Below are positions 1 through 8,009 of a DNA stretch of 64,000 nt, piece after piece. Position numbers and translations under genes: made by a program. The notes beneath the pieces were generated by a model. The model searched no databases and had not been told where the DNA came from. It saw nothing but the letters and a program-made list of their open reading frames with translations. Positions within the stretch are counted from its first letter, which is position 1, and each line of letters starts with the position of its first letter. Source of the stretch: Cellulomonas humilata. Its GTDB lineage: Bacteria > Actinomycetota > Actinomycetes > Actinomycetales > Cellulomonadaceae. The stretch covers positions 18,428 through 82,427 of the forward strand of contig NZ_JABMCI010000048.1 of assembly GCF_013359775.1 (NCBI RefSeq), given 5' to 3'.

Positions 1-556
1 ACACCGCGAACACCAGGGTGGCGAGGATGCCGAAGAAGAAGGTCGGGATGGCGTCCAGCCCGACGGCGGCGCTGAGCGGCACGCGCCGCACCCAGGCGGA
101 GCGCCCGGTGGCCGACAGGTACCCGATCGTGCCGCCGACGAGGACGCCCGCGGTCAGGCCGGCGAGGCCGAGCTCGAGGCTGGCGGGGAGCCGACCCAGC
201 GCGACCGCGACCGGGTCCGAGCCGTAGCGGATCGAGTCGGGGAAGCTGCCCGTGAGCAGGCCCTGGAGGAACTTCAGGTACTGCACGGGTACGGGCTGGT
301 CGAACCCCATGAGCGCGGTGAGGCGTGCGGCCTCCTCCGGCGGGGCGTCGGGCGCGACGAGCAGCAGAGCGGGGTTGCCGGTGGAGTAGAGCGCGAAGAA
401 GACGAGGGTGACCGCACCCCACACGGCGAGCAGGCCGGTGAGGACACGACCGCCGACGTACCGGCCGCTGAGGGGCAGCCGGAAGGCGCGCAGCCGGACG
501 ACGAGACCGGCCGGGTCGGGTGGACGGAGGCGTGCGGGGGCATGGGCGAGGGCCAT
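1..556 (-). CDS. Oligopeptide-type ABC transporter permease, C-terminus cut by window
   Basis: The reading frame starts at ATG 556 with an AAGGA ribosome site just upstream and runs off the left edge, so only about the first 185 residues are visible. It has a basic N-terminus, a first membrane segment (GLLAVWGAVTLVFFALY), a periplasmic stretch with FDQPVPVQYLKFLQG, then further hydrophobic segments. This is the layout of the DppB/GsiC half of peptide, nickel and opine importers. A cysteine-containing leader peptide lies 127 nt upstream in the same direction, which hints at control by sulfur supply. The rest of the transporter lies outside the window, so the substrate is unknown. Confidence 0.85.
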   Translation of the reverse strand, partial: MALAHAPARLRPPDPAGLVVRLRAFRLPLSGRYVGGRVLTGLLAVWGAVTLVFFALYSTGNPALLLVAPDAPPEEAARLTALMGFDQPVPVQYLKFLQGLLTGSFPDSIRYGSDPVAVALGRLPASLELGLAGLTAGVLVGGTIGYLSATGRSAWVRRVPLSAAVGLDAIPTFFFGILATLVFAV

Positions 557-577
557 GGCGAGGTCCTTGGGTAAAGA

Positions 578-603
578 GACAGGTACCCGAAGGCATGCCT
601 GTC
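578..603 (-). promoter_or_regulatory. Hairpin between leader peptide and permease
   Basis: Inverted repeat with GACAGG and CCTGTC arms (6 bp, with a shorter CC/GG inner stem), followed on the - strand by TCTTT, just before the permease ribosome site. It could be the terminator-like or RBS-masking element of an attenuator driven by the upstream leader peptide. The structure is a reading of the sequence; the function is inferred. Confidence 0.35.
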
Positions 604-683
604 GGGGCGAGGGCGGCCGGATCAGGCCGGAGAGGTCTGCGCGTGGGGCAGAAGCCGGTCGACGACCGGCGGAGGATCAGCGG

Positions 684-758
684 TCAGGCGCGACAGCAGG
701 CGACCAGCACCGGGGTGGTGCGGCCGAGGGCGACCTGAGCAGTGATGGGTGTCGTCAT
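684..758 (-). CDS. Putative cysteine-responsive leader peptide (24 aa)
   Basis: A 24-codon frame starts at ATG 758 behind a strong GGAGGTG ribosome site and ends in Ala-Cys-Cys-Arg-Ala-stop. A good promoter (TTGACC, 17 bp, TACGTT) lies 132 nt before the start. Small upstream frames ending in cysteine codons are known in actinobacteria as attenuator leaders for sulfur-acquisition genes. Here it precedes an ABC permease and is followed by a hairpin. The very strong ribosome site on so short a frame argues that translation itself is the signal. The alternative is a chance frame. Confidence 0.55.
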   Translation of the reverse strand: MTTPITAQVALGRTTPVLVACCRA

Positions 759-889
759 GACACACCTCCGGGTGGGACGGCGCGGGGCGGCACACGGGTG
801 CGGCCCCGGTCTGCTCGGAACGGCTCGCCGACGGGCGAGGACCGCTGCGCTGCCAGCCGAGTCTTACGGCAGCGCTGAAGACACGCCGG

Positions 890-918
890 AACGTACGGAC
901 GGCTCCGGTGGCGGTCAA
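890..918 (-). promoter_or_regulatory. Sigma-70-type promoter of leader peptide 1
   Basis: On the - strand: TTGACC, 17 bp spacer, TACGTT. The same two hexamers and spacing recur in the promoter at 15150-15178 before the aminotransferase/monooxygenase genes. Predicted transcription start is near 883, giving a leader of about 125 nt before the leader-peptide ATG. Confidence 0.65.
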
Positions 919-983
919 TGGGCGAACCGATGCGTCTCACCTGGCGGGACCGCTGAGGTCGCTGCGGTCCGATCCGCGCAGAA

Positions 984-997
984 GGGACCTTTGTCCC
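984..997 (+). promoter_or_regulatory. DosR/DevR-box-like palindrome upstream of uronate operon
   Basis: GGGAC-CTTT-GTCCC. The arms and 4-bp spacer match the core of the mycobacterial DosR box (GGGAC-N4-GTCCC). It lies 23 nt before a TAGGTT -10 candidate, so its centre is about 42 bp before the predicted start, the usual place for an activator that overlaps a missing -35. A near-identical site precedes cydA, and a DevR-like regulator is encoded at 34016-34681. Confidence 0.45.
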
Positions 998-1020
998 CTG
1001 CCGCGGGCGGCGGATCCGCC

Positions 1021-1026
1021 TAGGTT
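1021..1026 (+). promoter_or_regulatory. Candidate -10 element of uronate operon
   Basis: TAGGTT fits the actinobacterial TANNNT -10 pattern, with no recognisable -35. The predicted start is near 1033, inside the first IclR-type inverted repeat. Confidence 0.4.
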
Positions 1027-1043
1027 GTTCCGTGTACCGGAAC
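1027..1043 (+). promoter_or_regulatory. IclR-type operator candidate 1
   Basis: Perfect inverted repeat GTTCCG-TGTAC-CGGAAC. It covers the predicted transcription start of the uronate operon, so a bound protein would repress. The IclR-family protein encoded at 3590-4402 is the obvious candidate. Confidence 0.6.
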
Positions 1044-1046
1044 TCA

Positions 1047-1060
1047 GTTCCATACAGAAC
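1047..1060 (+). promoter_or_regulatory. IclR-type operator candidate 2
   Basis: GTTC-CATACA-GAAC, a second copy of the same kind of inverted repeat, centred about 18-19 bp after the first. Tandem operators are usual for IclR-family tetramers. Confidence 0.55.
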
Positions 1061-1271
1061 GCAGTCCGGTACCGCGCAGCACCCAGTGCCCGAGCCTCCA
1101 CCGAGGACCCCCCGGGACCCTGCTCACCCCTGAGCCGAACAAGGAGTTCCAGCACCAGGCGAGACAAGGCCGTCTCGATCTGCGCGACAGCGGGCACCCC
1201 GCCCGTTCCCCGAGTCTCCCGCCCGGCCGATGACGGCACGGCGACGCGAGCTCCCACGAGACAGGTGTCCT

Positions 1272-2627
1272 GTGACCGGAAACATCGTCCTTCCACCACC
1301 CGCCCTCGCGGGCGGCGCACTTCCCCCCGTCGACCACAAGAACCTGCGACGGGCAGCGTGGGCCGGCGGGATCGGAACCGCGCTCGAGAACTTCGACTTC
1401 ACGATCTTCGGCACCGCGTCGGCGATCATCTTCAGCAAGATCTTCTTCTCCGACATGGACCCGATCTCCGGCATGCTCGCGTCGTTCGGCGTGCTGTTCG
1501 TCGGCTTCGGTGCCCGACCGCTCGGCGGGATGTTCTTCTCCAAGTTCGGCGACCGGCTCGGCCGCAAGTTCGTCATGGTCGCCACCCTGTTCCTCATGGG
1601 GACGGCGACGTTCGTCATCGGCCTGCTGCCCACCTACGCCATGGTCGGCATCTGGTCGCCGATCCTGCTGCTGATGGCCCGGTTCCTCCAGGGCTTCGGC
1701 GCGGGCGCCGAGCAGGCCAGCGGCATCGTGCTGCTGACGGAGACCGCACCGAAGGGCAAGCGTGGGCGGTTCTCCTCGCTCGTCTTCGTGGGCGCGGCCG
1801 CCGGTGCCGCCATGGGCGCCGTCGTCTGGATCCTCGTGCAGATGATGCCGGAGGAGGCCCTGCTGTCCTACGGCTGGCGCCTCGTCTTCTTCAGCTCGAT
1901 CTTCGTCACCATCGCGGCCTGGGTCATCCGTCGCAAGGTCAAGGAGTCCCCGGTCTTCGAGGAGCTCAAGGCCGAGGGTGCCATCGAGGCCACGAAGGTC
2001 TCGCCCGTCGCCGACGTGTGGAAGCACGGCAAGAAGCACCTCGCCCGCGTGTTCTTCATGAACGTCGGCGCGAACTCGCACTCGTACATCTACCAGGTGT
2101 TCATCGGCGCCTACCTGATCAACTACCTCGACGTCGACTCGAAGCTCATCCCGAAGTTCCTGCTCATCGGCGCCTTGTGCGCCTGCGTGTCCGCCGTCCT
2201 GTTCGGCATCCTGTCCGACAAGTTCGGCCGCAAGCGGATGTACCTGATCGTCACCGGGTTCCTCATGCTCTTCGCGGTCCCGGCGTTCCTCATCCTCAAC
2301 ACCGGCAACCTCGTCCTGATCTGCCTGGTCATCGTCGTCGGGTTCATGATCGCCTCGCAGGGCACCGTCGGGGTCCAGGCCGCGTACTTCCCCGAGCTCT
2401 TCGGCTCCCGCTACCGCTACGCCGGTGTCGCCCTCGGGCGCGAGTTCTCCTCCGTGTTCGGCGGCGGCCTCGCCCCGTTCATCTGCGCGGCGCTCATCAC
2501 GTGGGCGACCGGGTCCTGGTGGCCCGTCGCGGTCTACATGGTCGTGATCATGGGCATCACCTTCGTCACCACCCTGTACGCCCCCGAGACGGTCGACCGC
2601 GACCTGCTGATCGAAGAGGACGCGTAG
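1272..2627 (+). CDS. MHS-family MFS transporter, uronate-type importer
   Basis: Twelve-segment symporter of the metabolite:H+ symporter group (ProP/KgtP/ShiA relatives). Visible marks are the loop 2-3 motif SKFGDRLGRK, FLQGFGAGAEQASG in segment 4 and KESPVFEEL after segment 6. An upstream in-frame ATG at 1230 would add 14 arginine- and proline-rich residues with no ribosome site; GTG 1272 (VTGNIVLPPP) is preferred, though its own site is weak. As first gene of the kdu operon it probably imports an unsaturated uronate product or a keto-deoxyuronate. Substrate by context only. Confidence 0.85.
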   Translation: MTGNIVLPPPALAGGALPPVDHKNLRRAAWAGGIGTALENFDFTIFGTASAIIFSKIFFSDMDPISGMLASFGVLFVGFGARPLGGMFFSKFGDRLGRKFVMVATLFLMGTATFVIGLLPTYAMVGIWSPILLLMARFLQGFGAGAEQASGIVLLTETAPKGKRGRFSSLVFVGAAAGAAMGAVVWILVQMMPEEALLSYGWRLVFFSSIFVTIAAWVIRRKVKESPVFEELKAEGAIEATKVSPVADVWKHGKKHLARVFFMNVGANSHSYIYQVFIGAYLINYLDVDSKLIPKFLLIGALCACVSAVLFGILSDKFGRKRMYLIVTGFLMLFAVPAFLILNTGNLVLICLVIVVGFMIASQGTVGVQAAYFPELFGSRYRYAGVALGREFSSVFGGGLAPFICAALITWATGSWWPVAVYMVVIMGITFVTTLYAPETVDRDLLIEEDA

Positions 2628-2709
2628 CCCCACCCGCGCCGGGTGCAGGTCGACCACCCGCACCCGGCGCGGCGCACCACCCCCCACCCGAACTCCCCAG
2701 GAGGCCCCC

Positions 2710-3549
2710 ATGGACCAGCGATACGCCACGAGCCCGGACAACGTTCCCGGGATGGACACCGCCGAGCTCCGCAGGCGGTACCTGGTCCAGGACCTGTTCG
2801 CTCCCGGCGAGGTGCGGGCCGTCTACACCCACCACGACCGCGTCGTGCTCGCGGGCATCAGCCCGGTCGGCACCCCGCTCGAGCTCGGCACGTTCCCGGA
2901 GATCCGCAGCGAGCACTTCTTCGACCACCGCGAGGCCGGCATCGTCAACGTCGGCGGCACGGGCACGGTCACGGTGGACGGCGTCGAGCACGTGCTCACC
3001 AAGGGCTCGTGCCTGTACGTCGGCCGAGGTGCGCAGGTCGTGTCGTTCGCCGCGACGGACGCCGACGGCGACGACGGCGCCGCGAGCTTCTACCTGATCT
3101 CGGCGCCCGCCCACACCGCCTACCCGACCACGCTCGTCGAGGCCGGCCAGGGCACCCAGCGCGAGCTCGGCGACGCCCTGACCTCGAACCGACGCACCCT
3201 CAACCAGTACATCCACGAGCAGGGCGTCCGCAGCTGCCAGGTGGTCATGGGGGTCACCCGGCTGCACCCCGGCTCCATGTGGAACACGATGCCGGCGCAC
3301 ACGCACGACCGCCGGACCGAGTGCTACCTGTACTTCGACCTGCCGGCCGACGCGCGCGTCATCCACCTCATGGGCGAGCCGACAGAGAGCCGGCACCTGG
3401 TGGTGGGCGACCGCGAGGCCGTGATCTCCCCCAGCTGGTCCGTGCACTCGGGCGTCGGCAGCGCGAGCTACGCGTTCGTCTGGGCCATGGCCGGGGAGAA
3501 CCAGTCCTTCGACGACATGGACGGCTTCGCGATCTCCGACCTGCGCTGA
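2710..3549 (+). CDS. kduI: 5-dehydro-4-deoxy-D-glucuronate isomerase
   Basis: Cytoplasmic cupin-fold isomerase that turns 5-keto-4-deoxyuronate into 3-deoxy-D-glycero-2,5-hexodiulosonate. 279 residues, the family length. The metal ligands are all present: His197 and His199 in PAHTHDRRTE, Glu204 and His246 (WSVH), one position off the E. coli numbering. AGGAGG lies 6 nt before ATG. It sits between the importer and the IclR regulator, and its product feeds the KduD encoded at 4399. This gene fixes the pathway identity of the operon. Confidence 0.95.
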   Translation: MDQRYATSPDNVPGMDTAELRRRYLVQDLFAPGEVRAVYTHHDRVVLAGISPVGTPLELGTFPEIRSEHFFDHREAGIVNVGGTGTVTVDGVEHVLTKGSCLYVGRGAQVVSFAATDADGDDGAASFYLISAPAHTAYPTTLVEAGQGTQRELGDALTSNRRTLNQYIHEQGVRSCQVVMGVTRLHPGSMWNTMPAHTHDRRTECYLYFDLPADARVIHLMGEPTESRHLVVGDREAVISPSWSVHSGVGSASYAFVWAMAGENQSFDDMDGFAISDLR

Positions 3550-3589
3550 CCGCACGCACGACGACCGACGACGACGAAGGAGAAGGAAC

Positions 3590-4402
3590 GTGACGACGAC
3601 GATCGAGACCAGCACCGTCGTAGCGGCGAGCGCGAGCGAGAAGACGCTGCTGGTGCTGGAGGCGGCTCTGACCCACTCGCGGTTCACCGAGGTGGTGCAC
3701 GCCACCGGGCTGGCCAAGGCGACGACGCACCGGATCCTCAGCACGCTCACCGACCGGCAGTTCATCGCCGTCGCGCCGGACGGCAGCTACCTTCCGGGCC
3801 CGAAGATCCTGTCGCTCGCCGGCCGGGCGCTCGAGCGCATCGACATCTCGGCGATCGCCCGCCCGTTCGTCGACGACCTCGTGGCCGCCACGCACTGCAC
3901 CGTGCACCTCGGCGCGGTCAACGGCGACGAGATCGTCTACCTGATCCGCGCCGACTCGGACAAGCCGTACGTGATGCCCTCCCGGGTCGGCCTGTCCGTC
4001 CCGATGCACTCGACGGGCGTCGGCAAGGTCGTGCTCGCCGACCGGTCGAACGAGGACCTCGCCCGGTTCGTCGCCCGGGCCGGCCTGCCCGCCCGCACCC
4101 CGCACACGATCACCACGCTCGAGGCCCTCCAGGCCGAGATCGACGTCGTCCGTCGCGTCGGCTACGCCCTCGACCGCGAGGAGAACGTCCCCGGCCTCGG
4201 GTGCGTCGCTGCACCGGTCCGGGACCACACCGGCCGGGTCGCGTACGGCGTGAGCGTGTCGACCCTGCTGCTCGAGCACACGCTCGAGCAGATCGAGGAC
4301 ATGGCGTCGATGGCCACGGACGCGGCGGCGAAGATCTCCGCCGCGCTCGGGCACCAGTCCGTCCCGCACATCCCCGCACACCAAGGAGCCCGACCCCTAT
4401 GA
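3590..4402 (+). CDS. IclR-family regulator of uronate catabolism (KdgR-like)
   Basis: 270 residues, GTG start behind AAGGAGAAGG. The N-terminal winged helix-turn-helix (about residues 24-45, FTEVVHATGLAKATTHRILS) is followed by the IclR effector domain with GLSVPMHSTGVGKVVLA. It lies inside the operon it probably controls; its stop overlaps the kduD start as ATGA. Likely ligand is a pathway intermediate such as KDG (inference). The inverted repeats at 1027-1060 over the operon start are plausible operators. Confidence 0.9.
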   Translation: MTTTIETSTVVAASASEKTLLVLEAALTHSRFTEVVHATGLAKATTHRILSTLTDRQFIAVAPDGSYLPGPKILSLAGRALERIDISAIARPFVDDLVAATHCTVHLGAVNGDEIVYLIRADSDKPYVMPSRVGLSVPMHSTGVGKVVLADRSNEDLARFVARAGLPARTPHTITTLEALQAEIDVVRRVGYALDREENVPGLGCVAAPVRDHTGRVAYGVSVSTLLLEHTLEQIEDMASMATDAAAKISAALGHQSVPHIPAHQGARPL

Positions 4403-5175
4403 CGATCGCCAGCTACACGGAGAGCCTGTTCAGCCTCGAGGGGAAGCTCGCGGTCGTCACCGGAGGCAGCCAGGGCATCGGGCTCGCGATCGTCGAGTCG
4501 CTGGCGCGAGCCGGTGCCGACATCGTCGCGGTGAGCTACGACCTCCCGGACGGGGACAGTGCGGCGCGGACGGTCGTCGAGGACCTCGGCCGGCAGTTCA
4601 CCCCGCTGCGTGCTGACTTCTCGGTGCGCGAGGAGGTCACCGCGCTCGCCGCCGACCTGGTCGGCCGGGACGTCGACATCCTCGTCAACAACGGCGGCAC
4701 CATCCGGCGCGCCCCCGCTGCCGAGCACACCGACGAGGACTTCGACTACGTGGTCGACGTGAACCTGCGCTCGGCGTTCATCCTGTCCCGCGAGGTCGGA
4801 CGGTCGATGATCGCGCGCGGCGGCGGCAAGATCGTCAACACCGCCTCGCTGCTCAGCTTCCAGGGCGGCGTGAACGTGCCCGGGTACACGTCCTCCAAGT
4901 CGGCGGTGGCCGGTCTGACCAAGGCGCTGGCCAACGAGTGGGCGCCGCTGGGCGTCAACGTCAACGCGGTCGCCCCCGGGTACGTCGCCACGGCCAACAC
5001 CACCGACCTGCGCGCGGACGCCGAGCGCAGCAAGGCGATCCTCGACCGCATCCCGGCCGGGCGCTGGGCCGAGGCGGCCGACATCGCCGGCGCCGTGCTG
5101 TTCCTGTGCTCGCACGCCGCGGACTACGTCCACGGCATCACCCTTCCCGTCGACGGCGGATGGCTGGCCCGATGA
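4399..5175 (+). CDS. kduD: 2-dehydro-3-deoxy-D-gluconate 5-dehydrogenase
   Basis: Classical short-chain dehydrogenase of 258 residues that reduces the KduI product to 2-keto-3-deoxygluconate with NAD(P)H. Cofactor motif TGGSQGIG at 21-28, NNGG at 97-100, catalytic Ser150, Tyr163 and Lys167 (YTSSK), and the C-terminus VDGGWLAR. The segment NTTDLRADAERSKAILDRIP resembles enterobacterial KduD more than the second SDR of this operon does, so I assign kduD here. AGGAG site; ATGA overlap with the IclR gene. Confidence 0.88.
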   Translation: MTIASYTESLFSLEGKLAVVTGGSQGIGLAIVESLARAGADIVAVSYDLPDGDSAARTVVEDLGRQFTPLRADFSVREEVTALAADLVGRDVDILVNNGGTIRRAPAAEHTDEDFDYVVDVNLRSAFILSREVGRSMIARGGGKIVNTASLLSFQGGVNVPGYTSSKSAVAGLTKALANEWAPLGVNVNAVAPGYVATANTTDLRADAERSKAILDRIPAGRWAEAADIAGAVLFLCSHAADYVHGITLPVDGGWLAR

Positions 5176-6185
5176 CGGTCACCGGCCCCCGCATCGTCAT
5201 CACGGAGTGCGACCACGACTCGTTCGCGGCCGAGCACGACATCGCCGACGCGGCGGGTGCCGCGCTGGTCCTCAGGCAGTCGCGGACGTCCGCCGAGCTG
5301 GTGACCCACGCGGCCGACGCGGACGCGATCCTCGTGCAGTACGCGGAGATCACCGCCGAGGTCATGGACTCGCTGCCCCGGCTGCGGGTCGTCGGCCGGT
5401 ACGGCGTCGGCGTCGACTCGGTCGACGTCGCCGCAGCCACCGCCCGCGGGATCGCCGTGTGCAACGTGCCCGACTACGGCACGGAGTCGGTCTCCGACCA
5501 CGCGATCGGCCTGGCTCTCGCCGCCGCCCGGGGCATCCCCCGGCTGGACCGCGGCCTGCGTGCCGGCGCGTTCGACCTGGCCGCCGTCCGCCCGCTCTTC
5601 CAGACCCGCGGCCGCGTGTTCGGGGTGATCGGGATGGGCCTGATCGGCACGGCCACCGCACGCAAGGCCGCCGGTCTGGGCTACGAGGTGATCGGCTACG
5701 ACATCGCGGCCACCCCGGGCGCGGAGTCGTTCCACGGGTTCGCCTCGGTGGGTCTCGACGAGCTGCTCGAGCGCGCCCAGGTGGTCTCGTTGCACACCCC
5801 GCTCACCGAGGTCACCCGTCACCTGATCGGTGCGGCGCAGCTCGACGCGATGCGGTCGGACGCCATCCTGGTCAACACGAGCCGCGGGGGCGTCGTCGAC
5901 GTCGACGCGCTGGTCGAGGCCCTGCGGACGGGATCGATCCTCGGTGCGGCGATCGACGTGCACGAGACCGAGCCGCTGCCCCCCGGGCACCCGCTCACCA
6001 CGTTCGACTCGGTGGTGCTCACCCCGCACCTGGCCTGGTACACCGAGGAGTCGTACGACGAGCTCAAGCGCCGGACGATCGCCAACGTGCTCGACGTCTG
6101 CGCGGGCCGCGCGCCCCGCGACATCGTCAACCCCGAGGTCCTCGGCGCCCCCGGCCGCAACAGCACGTCCGGGGTTGCCGCATGA
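5172..6185 (+). CDS. D-isomer-specific 2-hydroxyacid dehydrogenase (CtBP/SerA-like)
   Basis: 337 residues. NAD-binding glycine motif GVIGMGLIG near the middle, and the catalytic set Arg (VNTSRGG), Glu (HETEP) and His (LTPHLAW) of formate/glycerate-type dehydrogenases. ATGA overlaps on both sides place it firmly in the uronate operon. Its substrate is unknown: an aldonate or keto-deoxy acid related to the pathway is likely, which would give the operon a second redox entry. Such a gene is not needed for the textbook KduI-KduD-KdgK-Eda route. Confidence 0.85.
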   Translation: MTVTGPRIVITECDHDSFAAEHDIADAAGAALVLRQSRTSAELVTHAADADAILVQYAEITAEVMDSLPRLRVVGRYGVGVDSVDVAAATARGIAVCNVPDYGTESVSDHAIGLALAAARGIPRLDRGLRAGAFDLAAVRPLFQTRGRVFGVIGMGLIGTATARKAAGLGYEVIGYDIAATPGAESFHGFASVGLDELLERAQVVSLHTPLTEVTRHLIGAAQLDAMRSDAILVNTSRGGVVDVDALVEALRTGSILGAAIDVHETEPLPPGHPLTTFDSVVLTPHLAWYTEESYDELKRRTIANVLDVCAGRAPRDIVNPEVLGAPGRNSTSGVAA

Positions 6186-7222
6186 TCCCCGCCACGATGG
6201 CCGCCGCCCGCTGGCTCGCCACCGACACGGTCGAGGTCACCCAGGTCCCGGTCCCCGAGGTGCCCGAAGGCTGGGCACTCGTGAAGGTCGCCTACGACGG
6301 GGTGTGCGGGACCGACCTGTCCATCCTGCACGGGAAGCACCCGCGGGCGGCCGCGCCGCTGATCCTCGGGCACGAGATGTCCGGCTGGGTCGAGACGGCC
6401 GGGGCCACCGGTCCACCGGCGGGCACCCTGGTCGTCGTCGAGCCGCTGATCAGCTGCGGCGAGTGCAAGGCGTGCCGGGACGGGCTGAGCCACGTCTGCC
6501 GACGGCTCGGCCTGTACGGCATCGACGCACCCGGCGCGATGGCGCAGTACGTCGCGCTGCCGCCCGAGGTCCTGCACGCCGTGCCCGACGGCGTCGACCC
6601 CCGCACGGCCACGCTCGCCGAGCCGCTCGCGGTCGCGGTGCACGCCGTCGACCTGTCCGGCCTGCGACCCGGCGACACCGTCGCGGTCTACGGTGCCGGC
6701 CCGATCGGCGTGCTCACCGCGCTCGTCGCGCGGCACGCCGGTGCGGCCCACGTGGTCATCACCGAACCGAGCGCGTGGCGTCGCGACGTGGCCGCCGGGC
6801 TCGGCTTCACCGTCGTCGCCCCCGGCTCGACGATGGCCGAGACCCTGGCGCCGCTCACCGACGGCGAGGGCGCGGACGTCACGTTCGACTCCGCCGCCCA
6901 CCCGACCGTGGCGGCCGAGGTCGCCGCCGTGACCCGCGTGCGCGGGCGGGTCGTGATCGTCGGCGTCTACAAGCAGCCCACCCCGATCGACCTCCAGGCG
7001 ATCTGCTTCAAGGAGCAGACCGTCGTCGGCGTGCGCGTCTACACGTCGGCCGACGTCACCCGCGCGATCGAGCTCATCGCCACGGACGCGCTCGAACTCG
7101 AGCACTTCCCCACCCGGGCGTTCGCGCTCGACGACGTCGCCGCCGCGCTCGATGCGGCCACGACCGGCCAGGACTGCCTCAAGGTCCTGGTCACCCCTCT
7201 GACCGGAAAGGCCGACTCATGA
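6182..7222 (+). CDS. Zinc-dependent medium-chain alcohol dehydrogenase
   Basis: 346 residues. Catalytic zinc ligands Cys42 (VCGTD) and His64-Glu65 (GHE); structural zinc cysteines 92, 95, 98 and 106 (CGECKACRDGLSHVC); Rossmann motif GAGPIG. It resembles sorbitol/threonine/galactonate-type polyol and sugar-acid dehydrogenases. ATGA overlaps with both neighbours show co-translation. It probably oxidises a hydroxyl of a sugar acid in the same pathway, perhaps an L-gulonate/L-galactonate-type substrate (inference). Confidence 0.85.
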   Translation: MIPATMAAARWLATDTVEVTQVPVPEVPEGWALVKVAYDGVCGTDLSILHGKHPRAAAPLILGHEMSGWVETAGATGPPAGTLVVVEPLISCGECKACRDGLSHVCRRLGLYGIDAPGAMAQYVALPPEVLHAVPDGVDPRTATLAEPLAVAVHAVDLSGLRPGDTVAVYGAGPIGVLTALVARHAGAAHVVITEPSAWRRDVAAGLGFTVVAPGSTMAETLAPLTDGEGADVTFDSAAHPTVAAEVAAVTRVRGRVVIVGVYKQPTPIDLQAICFKEQTVVGVRVYTSADVTRAIELIATDALELEHFPTRAFALDDVAAALDAATTGQDCLKVLVTPLTGKADS

Positions 7223-7974
7223 GCTCGCCCTTCGATCTGCACGGCAGGACGGCCGCCGTCACCGGTGGCGGCCGCGGCCTCGGCCTCGGCATCTCGACCG
7301 CCCTGCTGGAGGCGGGCGCCGACGTCATCGTCTTCGGTCGCAGCGCGCTGCCCGCCGAGCTGGTCGACCTGGCCGCGACCCTCGGGCGACAGCTGCACTT
7401 CGTCGCCCTCGACCTGGCCGACGCGGACGCCGTCGCGGCGACCGCCGCGCAGGTGCTCGCCGAGCACCGGGTGGACATCCTGGTCAACAACGCCGGGACG
7501 CAGGACCGCCACCCCGCGGTCGACTTCCCGCTCGACGCCTGGGACCGTGTGATCGACGTGAACCTGCGGGCGGTGTTCCAGCTCTGCCAGCTGTTCGGCC
7601 GGCCCATGCTGGAGCGCGGAGAGGGCAAGATCGTCAACCTCGCGTCCCTGCTGAGCTTTCAGGGCGGCCTGACCGTGGCCGCCTACGCCGCGAGCAAGGG
7701 CGGTGTCGCGCAGCTGACCAAGGCGCTGTGCAACGAGTGGTCGAGCAAGGGCGTCAACGTCAACGCGGTCGCGCCCGGGTACATGGCCACCGAGATGAAC
7801 GCGGCCCTGCTCGCCGACCCGGCGCGCCTCGAGCAGCTCTCCGCGCGTATCCCCGCGGGCCGCTGGGGGCAGCCGGAGGACATCGGCAACGTCGTCGTCT
7901 TCCTGGCCTCCCCGGCCGCCTCCTACGTGCACGGTCAGGTCCTCGCCGTCGACGGCGGCTGGCTGGCCCGCTGA
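7219..7974 (+). CDS. KduD-like short-chain dehydrogenase, second copy
   Basis: 251 residues with TGGGRGLG, NNAG, Ser and YAASK catalytic marks and a VDGGWLAR C-terminus shared with the kduD product. The shared end and the ASLLSFQGG stretch show the two are paralogues. It differs around the substrate loop (EMNAALLADPARLEQLSARIP). It may reduce a different stereoisomer, or act as a gluconate 5-dehydrogenase-like enzyme. ATGA overlap with the zinc dehydrogenase. Confidence 0.82.
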   Translation: MSSPFDLHGRTAAVTGGGRGLGLGISTALLEAGADVIVFGRSALPAELVDLAATLGRQLHFVALDLADADAVAATAAQVLAEHRVDILVNNAGTQDRHPAVDFPLDAWDRVIDVNLRAVFQLCQLFGRPMLERGEGKIVNLASLLSFQGGLTVAAYAASKGGVAQLTKALCNEWSSKGVNVNAVAPGYMATEMNAALLADPARLEQLSARIPAGRWGQPEDIGNVVVFLASPAASYVHGQVLAVDGGWLAR

Positions 7975-8009
7975 GCACCCGCACTCCCCCGCAGCACACC
8001 ACCGACGAA

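Larger units (their letters stand above)
759..1271. other. Regulatory intergenic region between leader peptide and uronate operon
   Basis: 513 bp with no convincing gene. It holds the leader-peptide promoter (890-918, - strand), a DosR-box-like palindrome (984-997), a TAGGTT -10 candidate (1021-1026, + strand) and two IclR-type inverted repeats (1027-1043, 1047-1060). The roughly 210 nt between the operators and the first importer codon contain nothing else I recognise. Confidence 0.6.

Noticed and set aside
908..3097. Long + strand frame (about 729 codons) over the importer and kduI
   Set aside because: It lies in another frame than two clear genes, is rich in Arg and Pro, and has no domain. 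High GC at third positions creates such open frames.
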